Origin: a virus
IMG/VR virus record: IMGVR_UViG_3300013094_000282
Span: 1-23,510 of that record
DNA: 23,510 nt
Strand: one strand, 5' to 3'
The notes under the pieces were generated by a model that was given only the letters and a program-made list of their open reading frames with translations, ran no database searches and was not told the DNA's origin. Both the position numbers and the translations under genes were made by a program. Below, one piece after another: positions 6,420 through 14,592 of the stretch; positions within the stretch are counted from its first letter, which is position 1; every line of letters begins with the position of its first letter.

Positions 6420-7013
6420 ATGAAGATTCGAGAGTTAGTTCAAGAAGACCGCCTTGACGAGTTTTTACCTGCACTAGCAGGTGCCGCTGGTGCATTAGCA
6501 CGTGGCGCTGTTGCTGTAGGTGGTGGACTAGCTAGAGGAGCAAGTGCTGTAGGAAGAAGTGCTGCAACTGTAGGCCGCGCCGCAGGTAATGCCGCAGGCA
6601 AAGTAGCTCAGCAAGTTGGCAAAGCACCAGGACAACAAAACCTAAAAGCAGCCAATGCAGATCAAGAACAAAAAGATATACAAAAAAATCTTACTACCAT
6701 TAAATCGCAAGTTCCTGGATTGAATGTTAATAAAGTAACACAAGCATTAACCAAAGCAGACACTGGACAAAAATTAACAGGTCCAGATAAAGATGCTACT
6801 ACACAGTTATCACCCTCAATGGCACATCTAGTTAGAGATCCGCAGATCCTACAGCAATTTAAACAGTTACTAGATAAGAGCCAAACTAAAGAAAAACAAC
6901 GCCAAGCTCAATTGGCTGTACAACAAGTACAACAGCAACAACAAGATCAAATGCAACAGGCTAACCAGCAAGCACAAGGTCAGCAAGGGCAAGCTCCTAA
7001 CGCGGCATTCTAA
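6420..7013 (+). CDS. Ala/Gly- and Gln-rich protein, possible internal head protein
   Basis: A 197-residue low-complexity protein. The N-terminus MKIRELVQEDRLDEFLP has two (I/L)-x-E sites (IRE 3-5, LDE 12-14), the type of site cut by T4 prohead protease. Residues 19-75 are Ala/Gly/Arg repeats (ALARGAVAVGGGLARGASA) that could form an amphipathic helix or hairpin in membranes. The C-terminal third is Gln-rich (QQVQQQQQDQMQQ) with predicted coiled coil. The composition suits an ejected or core protein. Between them lies a Lys-rich linker with SPSMAHLVRDPQILQQFKQLLD, the only ordered-looking piece. Function unknown. Confidence 0.75.
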   Translation: MKIRELVQEDRLDEFLPALAGAAGALARGAVAVGGGLARGASAVGRSAATVGRAAGNAAGKVAQQVGKAPGQQNLKAANADQEQKDIQKNLTTIKSQVPGLNVNKVTQALTKADTGQKLTGPDKDATTQLSPSMAHLVRDPQILQQFKQLLDKSQTKEKQRQAQLAVQQVQQQQQDQMQQANQQAQGQQGQAPNAAF

Positions 7014-7014
7014 T

Positions 7015-7236
7015 ATGAAAATCCATCAAATCGTAGGAGCTCCATCAATCATTTTAACAAACGAAGAAAAGTCTTTCGTTAATCATCACGAAAACGAAAT
7101 TCCTATTAAGAATCTCTACGACAGAGACGAAGTCATCGCTCGCAATCTAGTACGCAAGGGCGTATATGAAATAAGTAATGATGACCAGTATATTGTGTTA
7201 AAAAAAGATGCCCACAAACAAAAAACAAATCTTTGA
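7015..7236 (+). CDS. small protein, possible winged-helix fold
   Basis: A 73-residue protein with residues 17-65 reading as helix-helix-strand (LTNEEKSFVNHH, YDRDEVIARNLVRKG, VYEISNDDQYIVLKK). That order recalls a small winged-helix domain seen in phage proteins, but no DNA-contact motif is provable. The start is 1 nt after the previous stop and the end overlaps the next gene by 29 nt in another frame. Function unknown. Confidence 0.65.
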   Translation: MKIHQIVGAPSIILTNEEKSFVNHHENEIPIKNLYDRDEVIARNLVRKGVYEISNDDQYIVLKKDAHKQKTNL

Positions 7237-7675
7237 TAATATAGCAACACTTACCAAATCTATTAAACAAGAGTTTAAGAAGAAAGGTGTTGTAGTACCT
7301 AGCCTTGACGCTAACGGTGATACTCGCATTGGTGCTTACACTATTGTAAAAGTAGACAACGCTTATCAAATTAAAGATTCACGAAACCATGTTATTGCTG
7401 GTCCAGTAAATTTAGCACAAACAGCCATACTCATAGCCAATGACCTAGCTTTAGGACGTTGGCCAGATCATGACCTAATAAACAACGATAAATGGTACGG
7501 ATTTAAGTCATTTGACGAACAATCTGCCAAATATCTAGCAGAAAGAGCCGCAAAACAACACGATGTTGATCGTCAAGATCTAAGCCTTTCTAAAGCAGAA
7601 ATAGCACATCAACAGAAACTGTATTACAAACGTAGCATAGTCTCGCGCTTTACTAAGTTGTGTAATCTGAGATAA
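7208..7675 (+). CDS. conserved unknown phage protein
   Basis: A 155-residue basic protein overlapping the end of the gene before it. The N-terminal helix is Lys-rich; a small beta domain follows (RIGAYTIVKVDNAYQIKD, then VIAGPVNLAQTA), then helices with ALGRWPDHDLINNDKWYG and a basic C-terminus (RSIVSRFTKLCNLR). It resembles conserved unknown proteins of aquatic T4-like phages from memory, not from a search. No catalytic motif seen. The late promoter motif for the next gene overlaps its stop codon. Confidence 0.75.
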   Translation: MPTNKKQIFDNIATLTKSIKQEFKKKGVVVPSLDANGDTRIGAYTIVKVDNAYQIKDSRNHVIAGPVNLAQTAILIANDLALGRWPDHDLINNDKWYGFKSFDEQSAKYLAERAAKQHDVDRQDLSLSKAEIAHQQKLYYKRSIVSRFTKLCNLR

Positions 7676-7678
7676 ATA
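7671..7678 (+). promoter_or_regulatory. T4-type late promoter motif
   Basis: GATAAATA followed by G, 33 nt before the ATG at 7712. It overlaps the stop codon of the gene ending at 7675. Confidence 0.62.
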
Positions 7679-7711
7679 GATTAAAGAATTAGCATTTTTG
7701 GAAACAAAATT

Positions 7712-9022
7712 ATGAGAACCCTAGACCTAAATACACCACTATCTGCACATGCTCTTAATGAAAGCATGTTCAAGAAATTCAATGTCAGAGTTAACTTTGA
7801 CAAGTACACACGTGAAGACTTAGAAAACTATCGTAACCTATTACGTACAAAAGTACATAGTACAGAAGCTCAAGCCAGCTTCAATGATCTGTTAACTAAC
7901 GAAACATATCAAAAAGACAAATACATGTTGGGTGTGTTGAATACTAAGATCAAAGAAATGCTAGGCGAAAGCAAGATGTTAGCTGAAAAGAGTGTAAGCC
8001 AAAAGCAAGCACGTACAATGGCTGCTGCCGCTCATGATCCTAAGTTTGCCAAGAAGGTAGGTATCAAACAAAGCGTTGCTAAAGAATTTAACAAGGCTGA
8101 CAAGGGTACTAAACAGTTGAGCAAGGCAATGAAAAACACAAAAGAAGGTCTAGATCCAGTAGGCCAAGAAGATGATGATGTAAACAATGATGGTAAGGTC
8201 AATAAATCAGACAAGTACCTAAAACATCGTCGCGATGTAATAAGCAAAAAAGCTAAAGAAGGTACAGAGGAAACCACAATGAACAAAAAAACAATGGAAG
8301 CTAAGAAAGCCAAACCAGATTTCTTAGACTTTGACAAAGATGGCAACAAGAAAGAAACTTTCAAGAAAGCAGTTGCTGACAAGAAAAAAGCTGGCGTTAA
8401 AGAAAGCCAATGCTGTTGCGATACTAAGGGCAAGAAAGCATGTCCAGTACACGGCGGCAAGAAAATCAAAGAAAGCAAGAGTGAATTAATCCATCGTGCT
8501 TATCAGAAATATATTTCTGAAGGTATTGCTTACTACATCGCTGAAGACGAAGAAGGTAAAGCTAAATCCATTACAGCCGCAGCTGATATGGTTAACGACT
8601 TTACATCATGGATGCAACGTGTTGGTAACTACCAAACTAAGTCAATGATTGAATTGGCAGACAACATCCGTGCTAACTTTGGTATGCAAGAAGCAGAAGC
8701 ATTCAAAGCATCTGTTGCCACAGCATTGGAAGGCGCACTATCTGCATTAACTACAGCACGTGAAGAAATCAACAATGCTGTTGCTGTACTAGCAGGCGAA
8801 GCTCCAGCTGAAGAGCCAATGGGTCAAGAGCCAGGCATGGATAACATGTCAGATGGTAATTTAGAATTACCTGCTCCAGCAGAAGATGACAACATGAACA
8901 TCGGTGGCGAAGATGAATTTGCCGCTAGCGATGCAGCCGCAGGTGGTCCAGAAACAACAGGACGCATTAAGCGTGAATCAATTGAGCGTGGAAATCGCTT
9001 AATGGCTATTCTTGGTTCATAA
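7712..9022 (+). CDS. prohead core/scaffold-like protein with metal-binding motifs
   Basis: A 436-residue, Lys/Ala/Glu-rich protein of modular look. The N-terminus has LNE at 15-17 and further (I/L)-x-E sites occur inside (LAE, ISE, IAE), as in T4 core proteins cut by the prohead protease. Residues 156-167 ([12 protein letters not shown]) and 206-215 ([10 protein letters not shown]) fit EF-hand/dockerin-like calcium loops. A cysteine cluster follows: CCC at 234-236, C244 and H247 (CPVHGGKK), a likely zinc site. After that come helices (about 255-360) and an acidic Pro/Met-rich stretch (about 365-415). It follows a late promoter motif and overlaps the next gene by 1 nt. Head-core location is inferred; the EF-hand-like and Cys motifs are seen directly. 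Confidence 0.75.
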   Translation: MRTLDLNTPLSAHALNESMFKKFNVRVNFDKYTREDLENYRNLLRTKVHSTEAQASFNDLLTNETYQKDKYMLGVLNTKIKEMLGESKMLAEKSVSQKQARTMAAAAHDPKFAKKVGIKQSVAKEFNKADKGTKQLSKAMKNTKEGLDPVGQEDDDVNNDGKVNKSDKYLKHRRDVISKKAKEGTEETTMNKKTMEAKKAKPDFLDFDKDGNKKETFKKAVADKKKAGVKESQCCCDTKGKKACPVHGGKKIKESKSELIHRAYQKYISEGIAYYIAEDEEGKAKSITAAADMVNDFTSWMQRVGNYQTKSMIELADNIRANFGMQEAEAFKASVATALEGALSALTTAREEINNAVAVLAGEAPAEEPMGQEPGMDNMSDGNLELPAPAEDDNMNIGGEDEFAASDAAAGGPETTGRIKRESIERGNRLMAILGS

Positions 9023-9366
9023 TGAGATTATTTGAAGTTGCAGGAAATCAATTTCAGGACGACCTTGCTAATATTTTAAAAGTATTACAAGGTCGCGCCA
9101 ACACCAAGCAAGCACCATCAACAGTATCCTGGACAGTACTAAATGGTATGTTGTCTTCACAAGGATACGGTGAAGTAAATCAAGACATAGTAACTAAAAT
9201 TAAAGATAAGATCGGTGACGATGTTATCCAAGACGTTACTCCAGAAGGCATTGTTTTAAAAACTGATGTTGGTACTCCAGAACAAGATCCTTCAGTCGGC
9301 TCAAATCCCCGTAGCGGTAAATCCATAGACCAAATGGCACATAATGTTGTGTCAAAAGGCTTGTAA
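9022..9366 (+). CDS. small unknown protein with LFE N-terminus
   Basis: A 114-residue soluble protein. It begins MRLFEVAG, an (L/I)-x-E site at residues 3-5 close to the N-terminus of the gene at 1922 (MRITQLFEA). The rest is helical (FQDDLANILKVLQ), then a small alpha/beta part (QDIVTKIKDKIGDDVIQDV) and a disordered Pro/Ser/Gly tail. The start overlaps the stop of the core-like gene (TAATG), so it is translated with it. Head packaging is inference. Confidence 0.72.
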   Translation: MRLFEVAGNQFQDDLANILKVLQGRANTKQAPSTVSWTVLNGMLSSQGYGEVNQDIVTKIKDKIGDDVIQDVTPEGIVLKTDVGTPEQDPSVGSNPRSGKSIDQMAHNVVSKGL

Positions 9367-9389
9367 TAAATCTAAATTAGTAGTATAAT
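9361..9389 (+). promoter_or_regulatory. sigma70-type promoter with no leader
   Basis: TTGTAA (9361-9366), a 17-bp spacer and a perfect TATAAT (9384-9389). The first base of the start codon at 9395 is 6 nt after the -10 box, so the transcript would begin at or near the A of the ATG. The -35 box overlaps the stop codon of the preceding gene. Confidence 0.55.
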
Positions 9390-9394
9390 GTGGA

Positions 9395-10105
9395 ATGGAT
9401 ACTACAACAATAACAATAGAACCGCCACCATTCGTAGAACGTTTCCAGTATAAAAACTGTAAACAAGTAAATGATCCAGTAACTCGTAAACGTGTTTATC
9501 AAACTCCAGATGGAGAAACACTACCTAGCGTTACTACAATCTTAAGTGCTACCAAAGACATGACAGCTATTAATGAATGGCGAGATCGTGTTGGACACGC
9601 TAAAGCACAGCAAATTACCACAGAAGCTGCTAATCGCGGCACTAGTATGCACGGTAATCTTGAACGATTCTTAGCAGGACTACCACGCCAACCGGGCGGT
9701 AATCTAGTACACGATCAAGCACATCAAATGGCTGACGTTATTATTGCTAACGGTATAAAGGATATCAACGAAGTATGGGCGATGGAGCAGAGCTTGTACT
9801 TTCCAGGACTATATTCAGGTACTACTGACTTAGTTGCTGTTTATAAAGATAATCCCTGTATCGCTGACTACAAGCAAACAAACAAGCCCAAGAAAGCAGA
9901 ATGGGTAGAAGATTACTACTTACAGTTAGTTGCCTATATATTAGCACATAATGAAGTATATGGCACAGACATGCGTGAAGGACATATTTTCATGTGTTCT
10001 AAGGATCTAGTATATCAGCAATTTGATCTTTGGCCCGCTGATTTTAACAAATATCAGGATATGTGGCTATCTAAAGTAGAAGAATACTATACTACAAAAA
10101 TGTAG
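9395..10105 (+). CDS. PD-(D/E)XK nuclease, RecB/Cas4-like
   Basis: A 236-residue DNA exonuclease of the PD-(D/E)XK superfamily. Motifs in order: RGTSMHGNLE (81-90, the RG-x3-H helix), E131, GTTD (142-145) with D145, the core D158-Y-K160 in IADYK, and QLVAY (177-181, Q-x3-Y). These are the usual metal-binding and catalytic positions of RecB-type nucleases. It lacks a cysteine cluster, so it is not an iron-sulfur Cas4. Such single-domain nucleases in T4-like phages are thought to process recombination intermediates or degrade host DNA. The start is supported by the promoter placement rather than a ribosome-binding site: no clear Shine-Dalgarno precedes 9395. Confidence 0.85.
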   Translation: MDTTTITIEPPPFVERFQYKNCKQVNDPVTRKRVYQTPDGETLPSVTTILSATKDMTAINEWRDRVGHAKAQQITTEAANRGTSMHGNLERFLAGLPRQPGGNLVHDQAHQMADVIIANGIKDINEVWAMEQSLYFPGLYSGTTDLVAVYKDNPCIADYKQTNKPKKAEWVEDYYLQLVAYILAHNEVYGTDMREGHIFMCSKDLVYQQFDLWPADFNKYQDMWLSKVEEYYTTKM

Positions 10106-10128
10106 AGATCGAACAACTGCTTTATTAA

Positions 10129-10136
10129 GATAAATA
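10129..10136 (+). promoter_or_regulatory. T4-type late promoter motif
   Basis: GATAAATA followed by T, 22 nt before the ATG of the tail spike at 10159. Confidence 0.65.
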
Positions 10137-10158
10137 TCCGTACAACGAGGATATTTTC

Positions 10159-11772
10159 ATGGCGGTTATTCAAATCAGTAAAATGCAGGTCCGTAGGGGC
10201 CAAACAGCACAAACAACCTTCCCACAACTATCCAGTGGAGAATTTGGTTGGAGCATCGATCAACAAGAATTATACATTGGTAACGGAGCAGTATCAGAAG
10301 GTGCGCCTGCTGTTGGTAATACACGCATACTTACAGAAAACGATAACTTATTCCTAATTTCAAAAGCCATTTATACATATGGCGAAAGCGAACTAAGTCC
10401 TCCACAAACAAATTACATTGACCCTAATAATCCTATACAGCGTAGTCTACAAGCAAAATTAGATGATGTTGTTAGTGTGCGTGATTTTGGCGCCAAAGGT
10501 GACGGTGTTACAGATGATACAGGTTCAATCCAACAAGCGATTGATTGGACTTCAAGAAACGCAAAGGTATTAGATTTTTCTGAAGGTACATATATCACCC
10601 ACGGTACCTTATACTTGCCACCTAATACAACTATTAGAGGTGCCGGCAAAAATAAAACAATCGTTAGCAACACTTCAACTCAGGCTGCGTTCCAAACAAC
10701 ATTTATCGCCAGCAAAGATCTAGTAAGAGATGTATTTCCATTTGTTGGTGCTTACAACAACACATTGTCTAATATCGTATTAGGCGGACTAACTATCAAA
10801 TCTCCTACCCAAGGTGCTGATACTATGCTACGTTTGGACTGTGTCAATCATAGTTCTATCCATGATGTAGAATTTATCAGTTCAGCTAACACAAGTACTG
10901 CCGCAAACGCTATTGACATTCGCGGCATCGGTGCTTTGAAATCATCAGACATTACAATTAAAGATTGCCGTTTTTATAATCTAAACACAGCCATTGTCAG
11001 CAACTACGATATCATTGATGTAACTATCCATAATAATCTTTTTGATACACTAAACCGCGGCATGTCGTTTATTAATACAGTAACTACTTCTACTAATTAC
11101 GGTCCACGCGATGTATTGATTACAGAAAATACGTTTGTTAATATTAATCAGCAAGGATTGTCAGTAGGCTCATTGAGTACTACTACTGCCGTGCTTAATA
11201 ACATTGTCAGCAATAACAATTACTATACACTAGTAGGTTACGGCGGAAATGGAATCCTAGGCGAAGCCAGCCAAGTATACGATGTTATTACTTTTAAAGC
11301 ATTAGGTTGCTACAGTAAAAATGATTACTTTGAACGTATCACTTATGATAATGCTGTAACTGTAGCAAACACAGTAACTTATTACCAACCTGCTGTTAGC
11401 GGTCCATTATCACTAACATCAAATTTACCTTTAACCGTTGATGTTTACAACGGTACTAATAGTGTGTTAACATATCCTATATACAATTATACTTTTGCTG
11501 ATACCGGTGGTGCAGCAAGTATTATAATTGAACTAGACTACACATTGATTAAACCATATGAAAGTGTAGTTAGAAAGGGCACCTTGGAAGTAACTCTAAT
11601 TGGCACAGCATCAAATATTAAAGATACATTTACCTACAGCGGACCAAACGATGGTAATGTAGTTTTCTCAACGGCTGTATTAACAGGACTAAACGCATTT
11701 AAAATACTTGCAAACAATTACGAATCTACCCAAGGTAATTTGAGTTTTACATACACAATAAGACAAGTATAA
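10159..11772 (+). CDS. tail spike/fibre with right-handed beta-helix (pectate-lyase-3 type)
   Basis: A 537-residue receptor-binding or polysaccharide-processing tail protein. Residues 1-45 (IQISKMQVRRG..., ELYIGNG) match the small N-terminal attachment module common on phage fibres. VRDFGAKGDGVTDD (107-120) is the hallmark start of the pectate-lyase-3/glycosyl-hydrolase-28-like beta-helix. Residues about 130-395 show the repeating short strands of a parallel beta-helix (DVTIHNNLFDTL, DVLITENTFVNI). The C-terminus (about 410-537) is a beta-sandwich-like domain, perhaps trimerisation or receptor binding. Late promoter upstream; the next gene begins 3 nt after the stop. The polysaccharide target is unknown; catalytic activity is possible but no active site can be assigned by eye. 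Confidence 0.88.
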   Translation: MAVIQISKMQVRRGQTAQTTFPQLSSGEFGWSIDQQELYIGNGAVSEGAPAVGNTRILTENDNLFLISKAIYTYGESELSPPQTNYIDPNNPIQRSLQAKLDDVVSVRDFGAKGDGVTDDTGSIQQAIDWTSRNAKVLDFSEGTYITHGTLYLPPNTTIRGAGKNKTIVSNTSTQAAFQTTFIASKDLVRDVFPFVGAYNNTLSNIVLGGLTIKSPTQGADTMLRLDCVNHSSIHDVEFISSANTSTAANAIDIRGIGALKSSDITIKDCRFYNLNTAIVSNYDIIDVTIHNNLFDTLNRGMSFINTVTTSTNYGPRDVLITENTFVNINQQGLSVGSLSTTTAVLNNIVSNNNYYTLVGYGGNGILGEASQVYDVITFKALGCYSKNDYFERITYDNAVTVANTVTYYQPAVSGPLSLTSNLPLTVDVYNGTNSVLTYPIYNYTFADTGGAASIIIELDYTLIKPYESVVRKGTLEVTLIGTASNIKDTFTYSGPNDGNVVFSTAVLTGLNAFKILANNYESTQGNLSFTYTIRQV

Positions 11773-11775
11773 AAG

Positions 11776-12210
11776 ATGTTTGATCTTGATACTGACGATC
11801 GGTTAACAGCCTGGTCAGAATTGCGTAAGGCTATTGACCTAAGCAATGAACCTTTACAAACCTGCGTAGACTTTTGGTTTAAAGTTCCGTTCGTTCCATT
11901 TAATAAATCAGTCGACCCATTCTATCCAGCGAGCTGGCCAACTCCTTGGGAAATCATAGTCCAAAACCAATATGACGATTTTACCAAGGCTGTGATGATG
12001 GGCTACACACTCTTGCTAACTGAGCGATATAAAAATAGCCTAGTCGAAATCAAAACTCTAGTAGACAGTAAACAAAATAGACTGTACAATGTAGTCTATA
12101 TTGATAATACTTGGGTGTTAAATTTTGACGACTACCGCCCAACTGTAGTTGATTCTGTACCTAGTTTATACAGACTTGAAAATCTAGTCGAGTTAAAGCG
12201 TCCAAGGTAA
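11776..12210 (+). CDS. conserved unknown protein downstream of the tail spike
   Basis: A 144-residue protein rich in Trp, Phe and Pro (DFWFKVPFVPFNK, PASWPTPWEIIVQNQYDDF). It reads like a compact alpha/beta protein of T4-like aquatic phages often found near fibre genes. Three nt separate it from the spike, so co-expression is nearly certain. It may be a fibre chaperone or a baseplate-attachment protein; that is inference from position. No catalytic motif. Confidence 0.75.
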   Translation: MFDLDTDDRLTAWSELRKAIDLSNEPLQTCVDFWFKVPFVPFNKSVDPFYPASWPTPWEIIVQNQYDDFTKAVMMGYTLLLTERYKNSLVEIKTLVDSKQNRLYNVVYIDNTWVLNFDDYRPTVVDSVPSLYRLENLVELKRPR

Positions 12211-12252
12211 ATATCAACTCCAGCAATAATAAAAAGAAAATACAGGTGAACA

Positions 12253-14580
12253 ATGATTACAGTCGTTAAGCGTAACGGGGAAAGAGTTCCTCTAGACATT
12301 AGCAAGATACAGAGACAAGTAGCGTTTGACTGCAAAGGCATTGATGGGGTTAGCCCGTCGATGATTGAGATCAAAGCACAAATTGAATTACACGATGGCA
12401 TGACCACCGAAACAATCGATGAACTACTATTAAAGGCGATGGTAGACTTGATCGATGAAACAGAAAATCCAGAAATAAATCACACAAACTATCAATACGT
12501 TGCTGGACGACAGAAAGTGTCTATGCTTCGTAAGAGTGTCTACGGACAGTATACCCCTCCTGCATTGTATGACATAGTCAAGCGAAATGTTGAAGTTGGT
12601 ATGTACACTCCAGAACTATTAGATTGGTATACCAAAGAAGAATGGGACATCATTGATCTATTCCTTGATCATGCCAAAGACGAAGAATACACTTATGCGG
12701 CTATCGCACAGTTGGCAGAAAAATATCTAGTACAGAATCGTGCCACTGGGCAGATTTATGAAACTCCGCAAGTACGTTATGCTGTTGCGGCCGCTACCGC
12801 TTTCCATAGCGAACCAAAAGATAAGAGATTAAAATATGTTAAAGAATATTATGAATGTGCAAGTGACGGGCACTTCACTCTTGCCACACCTGTCCTCGCT
12901 GGTCTTGGCACTCCCACAAAGCAGTTTTCCAGTTGTGTTCTCATTTCCAGTGATGATACTCTTGACTCAATATTTGCCGCAGGAGAAATGATGGCCAAGT
13001 ATGCTAGCAAACGTGCTGGCATAGGATTAGAGATCGGCCGTATACGACCACTCGGCGCCCCAATTAGAAATGGCGAAATCAAACACACAGGCTTACTACC
13101 ATTCTTGAAAAAATGGTTTGCTGACTTACGTTCATGCAGTCAAGGTGGCATCCGTAATGCGTCATGCACAGTTACACTACCTATCTGGCATGCACAGTTT
13201 GAAGACTTCATTGTACTAAAGAACAATCAAGGTACTGAAGAAACTCGTGTACGTCAAATGGATTACTCAGTAGTTGTTAACAAGATGTTTTGGAATCGTT
13301 ATAAGAACAATCAGAACATCACACTATTTGATCCGCACGAAGTTCCAGACTTATACGAAGCGTACTATCGCGACTCTGCAGAATTTGAAAGACTATACAC
13401 ACAGTATGAGCAAGATAAGAACATTAAAAAGAAAGTGCTATCAGCAGATGAGATATTCAAAAACGGTATCCTTAAAGAACGTACTGACACTGGCCGTATC
13501 TATCTAGTAAACATTGATAATGTTATTAACCAAGGGCCGTTTGATACTACTGTAGATCCTATCTACCAAAGTAATTTGTGCCAAGAAATCCTATTGCCCA
13601 CGAGGCCTTTCCAGCGTATAGAAGATCCAGAGGGACGTATTGCCCTATGTACGCTGGGTTCAATTAATTGGGGAGCATTTAATAACCCACAACAGATGCG
13701 TAAAGCGTGTCGTGTACTGGTTCGCTCGTTAAGTAATTTACTAGGCTACCAAGATTTCTTAAGTATTCAAAGCAAACTGGCAAATACAGATTTTGAACCG
13801 TTAGGTGTTGGCATTACCAACTTGGCCTACTGGCATGCTAAACGTAGTTTAAAATACGGTGATGCAGATGCTCTAGCAGAAGTCAAGCGTTGGATGGAAC
13901 ATCAAGCATACTTCCTTACTGAAGCAAGTGTTGAACTTGCCCAAGAAAGAGGCCCATGTCAGCGTAGCCAATACACTTACTACGGTAAGGGAGTGTTTCC
14001 TTGGGAACGCCGCAGTAAAGGTGTAGATGAATTAACTGACTTTACTCCTAGCATGGATTGGGAAGGACTAAGAGCAAAACTAAAAGAGTTTGGTATCCGT
14101 AATGCTACTCTAATGGCTGTTGCTCCAGTTGAATCTAGTTCGGTAGTATTAAACAGTACTAACGGTATTGAAATGCCAATGGAACTGATCAGTGTCAAAG
14201 AATCTAAAGCAGGTTCATTTGTACAGGTTGTACCAGAATATCGCCGTTTAAAAAATCGTTACCAACTAATGTGGGAACAGCAAGATTGTGCGGCATATTT
14301 AAAAACAGCGGCCGTATTAGCCGCATACATAGATCAAAGTCTATCAACTAATACATTCTATAATCCAGCATTTTTTGATGGTGGTAAAATCCCAGGAACG
14401 TTAATTGCCAAAAACTTAATGTTGGCTTACAAATGGGGATTGAAAACCATCTATTACAGCCTTATTAATAAGGTAGGATCTAAAGTCAGCGTAACATCGA
14501 CTCAAAGTTTGCCTATCCTTAATGGAGAACCTATAACTATATACGCAGACGAAGAAGACTGCGTAGCCTGTAAACTTTAA
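12253..14580 (+). CDS. nrdA: ribonucleoside-diphosphate reductase, large subunit (class Ia)
   Basis: Reduces ribonucleoside diphosphates to deoxy forms together with NrdB. 775 aa, full length. Residues about 1-90 are an ATP-cone activity-control domain (VVKRNGERVPLDISKIQ). Catalytic residues are intact: C228 (SSCVLIS), N441, C443 and E445 (NLCQEI), C466 (ALCTLGS), the radical-path dyad Y734-Y735 and the redox C-terminal pair C770/C773 (DCVAC, spaced CxxC, shorter than in E. coli). Presence of the ATP cone implies dATP inhibition is possible. AGGTGA lies 4 nt before the ATG. A weak GGTAAATA (12206-12213) is the only late-type motif upstream. First gene of the nrdA-nrdB-glutaredoxin set supplying dNTPs for phage replication. 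Confidence 0.97.
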   Translation: MITVVKRNGERVPLDISKIQRQVAFDCKGIDGVSPSMIEIKAQIELHDGMTTETIDELLLKAMVDLIDETENPEINHTNYQYVAGRQKVSMLRKSVYGQYTPPALYDIVKRNVEVGMYTPELLDWYTKEEWDIIDLFLDHAKDEEYTYAAIAQLAEKYLVQNRATGQIYETPQVRYAVAAATAFHSEPKDKRLKYVKEYYECASDGHFTLATPVLAGLGTPTKQFSSCVLISSDDTLDSIFAAGEMMAKYASKRAGIGLEIGRIRPLGAPIRNGEIKHTGLLPFLKKWFADLRSCSQGGIRNASCTVTLPIWHAQFEDFIVLKNNQGTEETRVRQMDYSVVVNKMFWNRYKNNQNITLFDPHEVPDLYEAYYRDSAEFERLYTQYEQDKNIKKKVLSADEIFKNGILKERTDTGRIYLVNIDNVINQGPFDTTVDPIYQSNLCQEILLPTRPFQRIEDPEGRIALCTLGSINWGAFNNPQQMRKACRVLVRSLSNLLGYQDFLSIQSKLANTDFEPLGVGITNLAYWHAKRSLKYGDADALAEVKRWMEHQAYFLTEASVELAQERGPCQRSQYTYYGKGVFPWERRSKGVDELTDFTPSMDWEGLRAKLKEFGIRNATLMAVAPVESSSVVLNSTNGIEMPMELISVKESKAGSFVQVVPEYRRLKNRYQLMWEQQDCAAYLKTAAVLAAYIDQSLSTNTFYNPAFFDGGKIPGTLIAKNLMLAYKWGLKTIYYSLINKVGSKVSVTSTQSLPILNGEPITIYADEEDCVACKL

Positions 14581-14592
14581 AATAAGAACAAT

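Noticed and set aside
8032-8478. 148-codon reverse frame within the core-like gene
   Set aside because: Shadow of a Lys/Ala-rich gene; the Leu/Phe/Ser-rich translation results from reading Lys codons backwards.
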